DNA from: an uncultured bacterium
GTDB taxonomy: Bacteria; Patescibacteriota; Minisyncoccia; Phycocordibacterales; CAINVO01
Reading direction: 5' to 3'
Length of the DNA stretch: 41,734 nucleotides
Assembly: GCA_903854195.1 (NCBI GenBank)
Contig: CAINVO010000004.1
Location: forward strand, 1 to 41,734
Shown: positions 18,654 to 27,285 of the stretch, piece after piece
Layout: each line of letters opens with the position of its first letter
How positions within the stretch are numbered: position 1 is the stretch's first letter
Translations under genes and position numbers: made by a program
The notes under the pieces: model-generated
What the model was told of the DNA's origin: nothing
The model's input: the letters and a program-made list of their open reading frames with translations, nothing else
The model's database searches: none

Positions 18654-18812
18654 ACTTTACTCCCATCATTTTTTAAGCTAGTCTTGCCTCAGAGTCAGAT
18701 AAAACTGACATTATTAGTTTGGAATACTCACAAGGTATTTCAACAAGCCTATACCGCGCGGCTTTAAAGCGTGACAATCGAACATTGAAATCAAATTAAA
18801 GGAGGATTTCTA
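18654..18812 (+). promoter_or_regulatory. Structured 5' leader A upstream of pyrD-pyrC (homologous to leader B)
   Basis: GTCAG ataaaa CTGAC hairpin (18694-18709); pseudoknot AAGCC/GGCTT with CGCGC/GCGTG (18745-18773); CAATcgaacATTG; strong identity to 20940-21101. Confidence 0.7.
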
Positions 18813-19766
18813 ATGATAAAGCTATCTAACGGCCATGAGTTTGAATACATGGTCGCATCTGGAGCCTTAGCTTTTGATGGCAAAGGCTGGCTTTGGGAAC
18901 GGCCACTTGTGTGGCTAGGATTGATCAAACCAGAGCTTTTTACTGTCGTGATTAAAACCCTAACGCTTCATCCGCGTAAAGGGAATTTGCGATGGTGGAA
19001 ACCTTGGGAATGTGTCAGTTTAATTCCCGGAGGATCGGTCAACAAAATCGGTTTAACCAACAAGGGTATTCGTTGGTGGTGTGAAAACATCGGATGGAAT
19101 ATTGATTATCAAAAATACCCTACAGTGGGTTCAATTTTTGGTGATCAAGATGAATTGGTGGAAATGGCAGAAATTTTGAATAGTTTTGATTTTGTTGCAC
19201 TAGAGGTTAATCCTTCATGTCCAAACACAGGTCATTCTTTTCAAACAACTGAAGATATTATCAAAATGGTTAAGGCTGTTAAGAAAATATCGTTCCATCC
19301 CATCATCGTCAAAGTCTCCGTTGATCAGGACATCGTGGCGATCGCAAACGGTCTCGAAGGTGTTGCTGAAGCTGTATCACTAAACAGTGTGCCCTGGAAG
19401 ACGGCATATAAAAATGGCGAAATAACACCACTATGGAAACTTGAAGAAAAAGTTGGTGGTGGAGGTGGCGGTGTGTCAGGAAAGCCTGCGCAAAAATTCA
19501 ACTGGGCAGCGGTAAATAAGCTCGCTGTTCATAGCCACTCAATGCCAATCATTGGACCAAGTGTTATGAAGTACGAAGACATGGAGACTGTTCGCCGTGC
19601 CGGTGCACGGGCCGTTAGTTTTGGAGCGATCCATCTTGCGGAATATCCAGTCTGGCTTAGGCCTTGGTCCATTTTCACCCAACCATGCAAACCGACAAGG
19701 TTTGTCCAAAGAGAAAAAGAAGAGCAAAAGAAAAGGAAAGAAAAGCATGAACCAAAAACAAATTGA
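18813..19766 (+). CDS. pyrD: Dihydroorotate dehydrogenase
   Basis: KTLTLHPRKGN, GLTNKGIRWW, ALEVNPSCPNTG, PIIVKVSVD, PIIGPSVMKYEDM; adjacent pyr genes. Confidence 0.82.
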   Translation: MIKLSNGHEFEYMVASGALAFDGKGWLWERPLVWLGLIKPELFTVVIKTLTLHPRKGNLRWWKPWECVSLIPGGSVNKIGLTNKGIRWWCENIGWNIDYQKYPTVGSIFGDQDELVEMAEILNSFDFVALEVNPSCPNTGHSFQTTEDIIKMVKAVKKISFHPIIVKVSVDQDIVAIANGLEGVAEAVSLNSVPWKTAYKNGEITPLWKLEEKVGGGGGGVSGKPAQKFNWAAVNKLAVHSHSMPIIGPSVMKYEDMETVRRAGARAVSFGAIHLAEYPVWLRPWSIFTQPCKPTRFVQREKEEQKKRKEKHEPKTN

Positions 19767-20823
19767 ATCGATAACAATTCCTCGGTGGTTTGATCGCCAT
19801 CTACACATTCGCGACGGCGACATGATGAGAAAGGTTCTTCCGTCTACGCTCAACCAGCGTGCGACAGGAGCGGTCATTATGCCGAACTTGATTGATCCGA
19901 TTTCGACGGTCGAGAAAGCTATGGATTACCGGCAACGGATCCAGTTTGCAATCAATGCCGTCTTTACAGGACAAACAGCCAACAGTGACTTCTTGCCATG
20001 TATGACGCTCTATCTCACGGACCAAATAAGTCCCGAAGAAGTGGTCCGTGGTTTTGACCAAGGGGCCTGGAGCGGTGTTAAGTTGTACATGGCTGATCAA
20101 CAAGGTCAGGGTGGTACAACAGGATCACATAGTGGAGTAAAAAATCTCCTCGGCCGATATCGTGTGTTTGAGGCTATGGAAAAGCACGGCATTCCACTTC
20201 TCGGGCACTTCGAAGCTGTGGAAAGAGTGGTTGATGAGTTCGATCGAGAGGTTGTTTCTCTCGAGCGAGATTTGATGCCAATCCTAAAATCGTTCCCTAA
20301 TCTGGAAGTGGTATTTGAACATATCACAGACGGTCGGGCAGCTGATTTTGTGGCCGAAGCCGATCATAAAATTAACGCAACGGTGACTGTTCAACACATG
20401 ACACTAAACCGGAATGAAATGTTTTGGGGTGGAATGAATCCTGTGAACTATTGCAAGCCAGTCCCGAAGCGTGAAGAACATCGGCAAAAGGTAAGACGGT
20501 ATGTGACATCCGGACACCCCCGTTTTGGAGCAGGTACAGACTCGGCTCCGCATGACGTTAGTGCGAAGTCTCGCTGCTCTGGGTGTGCTGCTGGTATCTT
20601 TACTGCTGACTCAGCAGTTGAAAGGTACACAGCTATATTCGAGGAAGATGATGCTTTGCAGCATCTTGGTCCATTCTTATCCGAAAACTTTCTCCATATC
20701 TATGGTCGAAAGGTTAGTGATGAGATGATGACCATCGAGCACAAAACTTCTGTCATTCCTGAATACATTGGAGGTGTGAAAGTTTTCCAAGCAGGGTCAA
20801 CCTTGCAATGGAAGCTTGTATAA
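19747..20823 (+). CDS. pyrC: Dihydroorotase; start overlaps pyrD end
   Basis: RWFDRHLHIRDGDMM, GVKLYMADQQGQ, LLGHFEAV, VFEHITDGRAADFV, FGAGTDSAPH; preceding 50 codons of the long ORF overlap pyrD. Confidence 0.9.
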   Translation: MNQKQIESITIPRWFDRHLHIRDGDMMRKVLPSTLNQRATGAVIMPNLIDPISTVEKAMDYRQRIQFAINAVFTGQTANSDFLPCMTLYLTDQISPEEVVRGFDQGAWSGVKLYMADQQGQGGTTGSHSGVKNLLGRYRVFEAMEKHGIPLLGHFEAVERVVDEFDREVVSLERDLMPILKSFPNLEVVFEHITDGRAADFVAEADHKINATVTVQHMTLNRNEMFWGGMNPVNYCKPVPKREEHRQKVRRYVTSGHPRFGAGTDSAPHDVSAKSRCSGCAAGIFTADSAVERYTAIFEEDDALQHLGPFLSENFLHIYGRKVSDEMMTIEHKTSVIPEYIGGVKVFQAGSTLQWKLV

Positions 20824-20867
20824 AACTCAAGTAATTCGAAAAACAAAAAAAGCTAATTAAAACAAAC

Positions 20868-20903
20868 ACAGCCCCACACTCAAAAAGTGTGTGGGCTGTT
20901 TTC
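20868..20903 (+). terminator. Intrinsic terminator after pyrC
   Basis: ACAGCCCCACACT caaaa AGTGTGTGGGCTGTTTTC. Confidence 0.9.
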
Positions 20904-20939
20904 TTATGCTTTCCAATTATTCATTATTCCTGTTTTGTA

Positions 20940-21101
20940 GACTTTACTCATTTCCATTTTTAAGTTAGTCTTGCCCCAGAGCCAGGTAGTCTGGCGTTTT
21001 ATAGTTGAAATATCTAACAAGGTGTTTTGACAAGCCTGAAACACACGGCTTTAAAGTGTGGCAATCGAACATTGAAATCAAGTTAAGAAGGAAAATATTC
21101 T
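20940..21101 (+). promoter_or_regulatory. Structured 5' leader B upstream of pyrE-pyrF (homologous to leader A)
   Basis: GCCAG gtagt CTGGC (20981-20995); pseudoknot AAGCC/GGCTT with CACAC/GTGTG (21032-21060); CAATcgaacATTG. Confidence 0.7.
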
Positions 21102-21790
21102 ATGAATAATTGTACCGAACGCTGGATTAAGGAATACAAGAAAAGGGGAGCGCTCTGGCTTCACGACAACAACCCTGTTCGCCCGCACGCATTGCTTACT
21201 TCTGGTAAACACAGTGGCGGTTTTTTTAACAGCGGGCTTGTGCTCGAAGATCCATTTCTTTTGGATAAGGCATGCCAAGATCTGTTGGTCCTCCTTACGG
21301 GGGCGGGATGTACGGTCTATAAGGATGTTCATCGTGTGGTCGGTCCCGCAATGGGGGCTATCACTCTTGCACATTCCTTGGCATATCGGATTGCAGGGGT
21401 AACTTTTTCTAGTCAGTGCTTCTGCTCATACACTGAAAAAGAAGTTCTCGACGGGGAAAATACCATGGTGTTCAAGAGAACAAGTGTCAAAGACGGAGAG
21501 TCCGTTCTTGCCGTTGAAGACGTTTTGACCACAGGGGGAAGCGTTGACCTTACAACAACAGCAATCGAAAAAAAGGCGGAATCGTCTTGCCTTACGTTGT
21601 CGTTCTTGTGAACCGTTCTGGTCTCACGGAAATCAATGGTAAAAAAATTATTGCCTTGATCGATCGGCCCATGCCAATGTGGGCGCCAGATGACTGTCCG
21701 CTTTGTGCGGCGGGATCCGAAGCGATTCGCCCAAAAGGCGCGGAAAGCTGGGAACGCTTGAATGCAGACTATTTGAGTCTCCAAGTTTGA
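21102..21790 (+). CDS. pyrE: Orotate phosphoribosyltransferase encoded in two frames (0 frame 21102-21611; -1 frame from 21575 to 21790)
   Basis: 0 frame HALLTSGKHSGGFFNSG, VEDVLTTGGSV; -1 frame continues EKK|GGIVLPYVVVLVNRSG...DDCPLCAAGSEAIRPKG; junction is A_AAA_AAG at 21569-21575. Confidence 0.85.
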
Positions 21791-21833
21791 GTCACAGTTC
21801 AACAAGTCAAAGAGAATAAAGGAAAAATAGAAA

Positions 21834-22592
21834 ATGGCGAAAAAAAAGAAACTAACTCCAGCGGAACGTTTGATTGTTGCAGCTGATTTTAAGCCGCAAC
21901 GTTCATCAAGTAATTCTGGTTCACTACTGGCTCAAATTTACATGATGGGGCTTTGTAACCATTTGAGAGGAACGGGTGTTTATATCAAAGTAAATTCAGC
22001 CCTGCGTGCTGTAGGTTACCCCTTGATTGACATCATTCATGATAATGGGCTCAAGTGTTTTGCAGATTTAAAGCTGTATGACATCAGCGAGACCCTTGCG
22101 ACAGATGGTGAGCTTTTGTTTGATAAAAAACCTGAGCTTTTAACAACCGTGTGTTCTTGTGGCTCCAAAGCCATTTCGGCACTCAAGAAAGTTCTGCCGG
22201 AAACGGAAGTTCTCGGTGTGACAGTTCTTACTAGTCTAACCGAAGAAGATTCCATGATGATCCACGGAGTATCAATATCAAGAGCGGTTCTATCGATGGC
22301 AAAAATTGGATTAGAATCTAGTCTTGATGGTTTTATTTCTTCGCCAGCTGAGGCGGATATGCTTCGTAGGTTGGTAGGTGAAAACAAAACCATCAACACC
22401 CCAGGTATTCGCCCGACATGGGCGATTGTCAAAGGTGACGATCAAAATCCAGATCGTATTATGACACCGGCAAAAGCTATCAAAGCTGGCGCTGACAGAA
22501 TTGTGGTGGGACGTCCTATTGTCCAAGCTGGCAATCCTCTCGATGCCGTAAAACGAACAATCGATGAGATTGCTCAGGCGCTAGAGATGTAA
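21834..22592 (+). CDS. pyrF: Orotidine 5'-phosphate decarboxylase
   Basis: LIVAADFKPQ, CFADLKLYDISET, TVLTSL, NTPGIRP, AGADRIVVGRPIVQA. Confidence 0.93.
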   Translation: MAKKKKLTPAERLIVAADFKPQRSSSNSGSLLAQIYMMGLCNHLRGTGVYIKVNSALRAVGYPLIDIIHDNGLKCFADLKLYDISETLATDGELLFDKKPELLTTVCSCGSKAISALKKVLPETEVLGVTVLTSLTEEDSMMIHGVSISRAVLSMAKIGLESSLDGFISSPAEADMLRRLVGENKTINTPGIRPTWAIVKGDDQNPDRIMTPAKAIKAGADRIVVGRPIVQAGNPLDAVKRTIDEIAQALEM

Positions 22593-22644
22593 TAAATCTT
22601 AATACCTATAGTCACTAGAAATAAAATTGATTCAAAAAACAAAC

Positions 22645-22680
22645 ACAGCCCCGCACTCAAAAAGTGTGTGGGCTGTTTTC
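22645..22680 (+). terminator. Intrinsic terminator after pyrF, near-identical to the one after pyrC
   Basis: ACAGCCCCGCACT caaaa AGTGTGTGGGCTGTTTTC. Confidence 0.9.
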
Positions 22681-22772
22681 TTGTGTTTATTAAATAATAT
22701 CAAGCTTTGTATACCTTTTGCGCCTGTTTATGTTATCATTAATGAATAATAATAAGCTAAAATTTAAATAAA

Positions 22773-23984
22773 ATGAACCCAATAAGTGACCTACAACAAC
22801 AGTACCCTCTCAGTTCAAGAAAGTTTTTGAAGAAAATTTTAACAAGTGTCGTAGGTATTTTTATTTTAGATATTTTTCTTGGTAGTTTTTTTGGGTTTTT
22901 TCTAATACTTGCGTTGATAGGTTTTTCAATTATTCCAGATCATACTGACAATAATATTGCAGTCGTAGTAGCTGTATTGGTTTACTATATTTTGTTTTTT
23001 GCTATTCACATAAGTTTATATGCTTGGTATATAAAAGTTTATATAAAAAGATATTACTATGCTGGGGAGGAACATTTTATAACTATTAAAAAGGGAGTTT
23101 TTGCTCCAGCAGAAATACATGTTCAATGGCTAAAAATTCAGGACGTGTATGTAGATCAGGATATTATTGATAGGATTTTAGGTTTATATGATGTTCATAT
23201 CGCAAGTGCCACAGCTCAGTCAGGTATAGAAGCTCATATTGATGGGGTAGATCAACAATCTGCCGATGGTTTGAAGAAGTTCTTACTTGATAAAGTTTCA
23301 GGTAGAAACAATGTTCAAAGTGCTCCTACAGCTCAACCTGCAGGTGGTCAGGGTCAAGATCAGGGCACTTCAGCTCAACCTGTTTCGGGGCCTATTCATT
23401 CTCAGCCTATAAAGATTAATTTATCAGAAGAAATATCAAGTAAAAAATATCCATTATCTGATAAATGGTTTACATTGGCCATTGTAAGTAGAATTGCAAG
23501 TTCATTTGGTTTTGTTGCGGCTTTTATTATATTTTTCATGTTAAAAGCAAACAGTGATCTACAAAATTTTAGTGGATCTGGGTTTTATGCATTTGCAATT
23601 TGGATTGCTGTCGGTAGCGTTTCTATGGTTTGGAGTGTTATTGCTTTGTTTTTATGGAGAAAAAATTATGCCTTCAATTTTACAGAGGAAAATATCTATT
23701 ACAGAGAAGGTGTTATTAGTTTATCGGAAAAAAACATGCCTTATTCTTCAATACAGGATGTTACTGTTAGACAGGGCGTTTTGGAGAGATTTTTTGGTCT
23801 CGGAAAGGTTGTTATTGAGAATGCTGCCCAGCAGCAGATGGTAGTTGGAAGAGCTGGCGCCCAGCAGCTTGGCGGTTTTGGGGGTGTGATGATACAAGGT
23901 GTTTCAATTGAGGATGCAAATAAAATTACCAATATTTTAAAAAGTACAGTTTTAGGTAGAAATAGCTCACAGTATGGTTTATAA
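22773..23984 (+). CDS. Membrane protein with two bacterial PH-like domains (YdbT/bPH2 type)
   Basis: Two copies of TM pair followed by YYYAGEEHFITIKKGVFAPAEIHVQWLKIQDVYV / FTEENIYYREGVISLSEKNMPYSSIQDVTVRQGVLERFFGLG. Confidence 0.8.
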   Translation: MNPISDLQQQYPLSSRKFLKKILTSVVGIFILDIFLGSFFGFFLILALIGFSIIPDHTDNNIAVVVAVLVYYILFFAIHISLYAWYIKVYIKRYYYAGEEHFITIKKGVFAPAEIHVQWLKIQDVYVDQDIIDRILGLYDVHIASATAQSGIEAHIDGVDQQSADGLKKFLLDKVSGRNNVQSAPTAQPAGGQGQDQGTSAQPVSGPIHSQPIKINLSEEISSKKYPLSDKWFTLAIVSRIASSFGFVAAFIIFFMLKANSDLQNFSGSGFYAFAIWIAVGSVSMVWSVIALFLWRKNYAFNFTEENIYYREGVISLSEKNMPYSSIQDVTVRQGVLERFFGLGKVVIENAAQQQMVVGRAGAQQLGGFGGVMIQGVSIEDANKITNILKSTVLGRNSSQYGL

Positions 23985-24009
23985 AATTGCTTTAAATTAA
24001 TTTAAAAAA

Positions 24010-25059
24010 ATGATCAATCCACAATTATTTGAATATGTTAAACAACAACTATCTCAGGGAATAAATAAGGAAAATATTATAAACAATCTTAAAACAACCG
24101 GCGGGTGGAAACAGGCAGATATTGATGAAGTTTTTGAAACTCTGGCTGTAGACCCCAATTTTGTTCCAGTTGTGCCAATCGCTATTCCTGTTGATGAGGC
24201 TAATGTGCTTAAATATGCGGGTTTTTGGGTTCGTTTCGCTGCTGCAATTGTTGATGGCTTTATAATAAACATATCAACTTTAATATTAAATATTATTTTG
24301 ATGTTAGCTTTAGGATCAAAGAACCAAGGCTATTCCATACTGTCACTAGTTTGTTCGTTTGGTGTTTTGTGGGGGTATAATATTTGGCTAATAAATTCAT
24401 ATCAGGCGACACTCGGTAAAAAATGGATGGGCATTAAGGTTGTTTCTGAAAGTGATGGAGAAAAGTTGCCACTTGGAAAAATTATTATTAGAGAGACAAT
24501 AGGTAAATTTGTTTCCACAATAATATTTGGAATAGGGTATTTCATGGCTGCTTTTACAAAGAAAAAACAAGCCTTGCATGATGAATTCGCAGGAAGTGTT
24601 GTTGTTTATACTTATCCAAGTAAAAAAAATACAGCAACAATTGTAATTGCTGTTATCTGTGTATTATTATTTTGCGCAGTTATATTTGGAATATTATCGG
24701 CTGTTGTCCTTGCAAGCTTAAGTTCAGCAAAAGTCAAAGCTGTAGATGCCTCAACAAGAGCAAATATCACATCGTATATTATTCAAGCGCGGGTTTTTGC
24801 TGCTACAAAGAATTCTCTAAATGGTTTTGTTGCAAATTCGCCCGTCCCTACAAGCATTTCTGTATCCGGTTGTGATAATTCTATTGAATCAAAAATATCA
24901 CCTGATTTTCAGAAGATAGCTGTTTTTGGAGGATCTTGTCTGAAACCAGGGACTTTTTTATGTCAGAGTTTTGACCTAGGGTCATCTACATCTAGTCTGT
25001 CTGTAGTAGAAGTGTCCTCAACTTCAAAAGACCAAATTAACTATGATTGCAGTCTCTAG
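24010..25059 (+). CDS. RDD-family membrane protein with C-terminal pseudopilin-like segment
   Basis: YAGFWVRFAAAIVDGFII, LGKKWMGIKVVSESDGEKLPLGKIIIRE (RDD); then FGILSAVVLASLSSAKVKAVDASTRANI (pilin-like). Confidence 0.75.
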   Translation: MINPQLFEYVKQQLSQGINKENIINNLKTTGGWKQADIDEVFETLAVDPNFVPVVPIAIPVDEANVLKYAGFWVRFAAAIVDGFIINISTLILNIILMLALGSKNQGYSILSLVCSFGVLWGYNIWLINSYQATLGKKWMGIKVVSESDGEKLPLGKIIIRETIGKFVSTIIFGIGYFMAAFTKKKQALHDEFAGSVVVYTYPSKKNTATIVIAVICVLLFCAVIFGILSAVVLASLSSAKVKAVDASTRANITSYIIQARVFAATKNSLNGFVANSPVPTSISVSGCDNSIESKISPDFQKIAVFGGSCLKPGTFLCQSFDLGSSTSSLSVVEVSSTSKDQINYDCSL

Positions 25060-25077
25060 TCGTAATACAATTATTAA

Positions 25078-25578
25078 ATGAAAAATACCACTCTAGTTTT
25101 CTTAATAAAAAAAGATCAAAAAGAAAATAATATCACTGAAATTTTGCTTGCAATGAAAAAGCGAGGTTTTGGTGTAGGTAGATGGAACGGCGTTGGTGGA
25201 AAACAAGCAGAAAATGAATCTATTGAGGATGCTGCAGTACGAGAAACAAAAGAGGAGATTGAAGTTGATTTATCTGCAGCAGAGTTGCCCAACTTGAAAG
25301 TTGCAGAACTTATATTTACTTTTCCAAATAACCCTACATGGGATCAACTTGTGCATGTTTATTTTTCTGATAAATGGCAAGGAGAACCAGCTGAAAGTGA
25401 AGAAATGGCTCCAAAATGGTTTTTAATTTCAAATATTCCTTTTTCAGATATGTGGCCAGATGATATTTTCTGGTTGCCTCTAGTTATGGAGGGTAAATTT
25501 GTTAAGGCCAGTTTTTCTTTCGGTGAAGGGGATATAATTTTGAATAAAAACATAGAGGTGGTTTCGTCACTAGCTTAG
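25078..25578 (+). CDS. Nudix hydrolase (8-oxo-dGTPase-like)
   Basis: GVGRWNGVGGKQAENESIEDAAVRETKEEIEVD Nudix box. Confidence 0.9.
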   Translation: MKNTTLVFLIKKDQKENNITEILLAMKKRGFGVGRWNGVGGKQAENESIEDAAVRETKEEIEVDLSAAELPNLKVAELIFTFPNNPTWDQLVHVYFSDKWQGEPAESEEMAPKWFLISNIPFSDMWPDDIFWLPLVMEGKFVKASFSFGEGDIILNKNIEVVSSLA

Positions 25579-25637
25579 TAATTTTAACTTTTAAAATAGC
25601 TATATTTTTATCATTAAAATGATACAATGTTGGTATT

Positions 25638-26462
25638 ATGTCACGATTAAATAATAAAGTTGTTTTCATTACTGGAGCTGCAAATGGTATAGGTAAGTCA
25701 ATTGCAACTCATTTTTCACAAGAAGGTGCGACAGTGGTCATCTCTGATTTGAACGATCAAGTTGGTCAGGCTACCGCTGCAGAAATAAACCAAAAAACTG
25801 GTCAAAAGACAGATTTCATTCATCTTGACGTTTCAAAGGAAGATGAATGGAAAATGGCTGTTGATAAGATAGTGTCTGATCATGGAAGGCTTGATGTTTT
25901 GGTAAATAATGCAGGGATAGATGGTTTAGAAAATCCAAAATGGGGTCCACAAGATCCAGAAAATGCCTCACTTGAGAGTTGGAAAGTGGTACATGCAGTC
26001 AACAGTGAAGGAACATTTTTAGGTTGTAAATATGCTATTCAGGCTATGAAGGAAAATGATCCAAAAATAGGAAGTATTATAAATATGTCATCACGATCGG
26101 GTCTTGTTGGTGTGCCAACAATGGCAGCATATGCTTCTAGTAAGGCATCAATACGTAATCACACAAAAAGTGTAGCTCTCTACTGTGCTGAAAAGGGTTA
26201 TAATATAAGATGTAACTCTTTGCACCCAGCAAATATTTCTACTCATATGTGGGACGTTATGCTTGGTGATGGTGCAAATCATGACGAAAACAAGAAGAAT
26301 CTAGCTACCCATATACCACTAGGACGAATGGGAAGTCCTGACGATGTGGCTCTGGCGGCTGTTTATCTCGCGTCTGACGAGTCTTCGTATGTTACTGGGG
26401 CTGAGTTTGTTATCGATGGAGGGGTATTGGCTGGGTCTGCATCTTCTCCAAAAAAGGAGTAA
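25638..26462 (+). CDS. Short-chain dehydrogenase/reductase (SDR)
   Basis: [40 protein letters not shown]. Confidence 0.93.
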   Translation: MSRLNNKVVFITGAANGIGKSIATHFSQEGATVVISDLNDQVGQATAAEINQKTGQKTDFIHLDVSKEDEWKMAVDKIVSDHGRLDVLVNNAGIDGLENPKWGPQDPENASLESWKVVHAVNSEGTFLGCKYAIQAMKENDPKIGSIINMSSRSGLVGVPTMAAYASSKASIRNHTKSVALYCAEKGYNIRCNSLHPANISTHMWDVMLGDGANHDENKKNLATHIPLGRMGSPDDVALAAVYLASDESSYVTGAEFVIDGGVLAGSASSPKKE

Positions 26463-26528
26463 AATGGAATAGAAGTAAATAATTATAAATTAACCGCAAT
26501 TTTATGCGGAATAAATATTAAAAATAAC

Positions 26529-27149
26529 ATGAAAAAATATATAGCAGAGCTTATCGGAACATTTATATTAGCGCTTACTGTGGTAGTCGCTTTTGATAAA
26601 GGTTTTGGATTTTTGATTACTTTTTTTGCAGCAATTGTTGTCGGTCTTTTTGTATACACAGTTGGACATATTAGTGGTGCTCATTTGAATCCTGCTATTA
26701 CTCTTGGCGCTTTGTCTATTAAAAAAATTGAATGGAAGGATGCAATTTTCTATATAATTGCTCAATTTGCAGGTGCAGCTCTAGCTATTATTATTGTAAG
26801 TATATATAAATTGACTCCAGGTCAAAATATTCCCCCTTTGGATGTCTCAAATACATGGCAGGTTGGAGTTGCGGAGGCAATAGGTGCTTTCTTTTTTGCG
26901 TTTGGAATTGCCTCAGTTATTTATCACAGAGCAAATGCTGCTATGAGTGGAATTGTAATAGGCGGTTCTCTTTTTATAGGCTTGGTAATTGCTACAGCTC
27001 TTGGTTCTAATGCGATTGTTAATCCTGCTGTTGCCTTTACTCTACATTCATTTAGTTGGGTTTATGCTCTTGGTCCTATTGTTGGAGCAGTTCTTGGTAT
27101 GTGGGCTTATGCTGCTGTTTCTGAGACTTTGCCTAGCTTCAAAAAATAA
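26529..27149 (+). CDS. MIP/aquaporin family channel
   Basis: SGAHLNPAITLG and NAIVNPAVAF dual NPA motifs, 6 TM. Confidence 0.9.
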   Translation: MKKYIAELIGTFILALTVVVAFDKGFGFLITFFAAIVVGLFVYTVGHISGAHLNPAITLGALSIKKIEWKDAIFYIIAQFAGAALAIIIVSIYKLTPGQNIPPLDVSNTWQVGVAEAIGAFFFAFGIASVIYHRANAAMSGIVIGGSLFIGLVIATALGSNAIVNPAVAFTLHSFSWVYALGPIVGAVLGMWAYAAVSETLPSFKK

Positions 27150-27285
27150 AACTCCTTATTTTCGGTTAAATTTAGAGCAATAAGAGTGTGAAAAAATGGT
27201 GTAAACGTGTAAATGCGGTATTGGTCTAGATTTTTATTGATATTTTGTTGAGCGATATTTCATGGTGCTTTAGTATGCTTGGTTC

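Noticed and set aside
19597-19746. N-terminal extension of dihydroorotase ORF
   Set aside because: Overlaps the pyrD coding region in another frame; the conserved protein begins at MNQKQIESITIPRWFDRHLH (19747).
19539-19877. 112-aa minus-strand ORF antisense to pyrD/pyrC
   Set aside because: Shadow ORF opposite two well-supported genes.
22037-22432. 131-aa minus-strand ORF antisense to pyrF
   Set aside because: Shadow ORF; pyrF on the plus strand is unambiguous.
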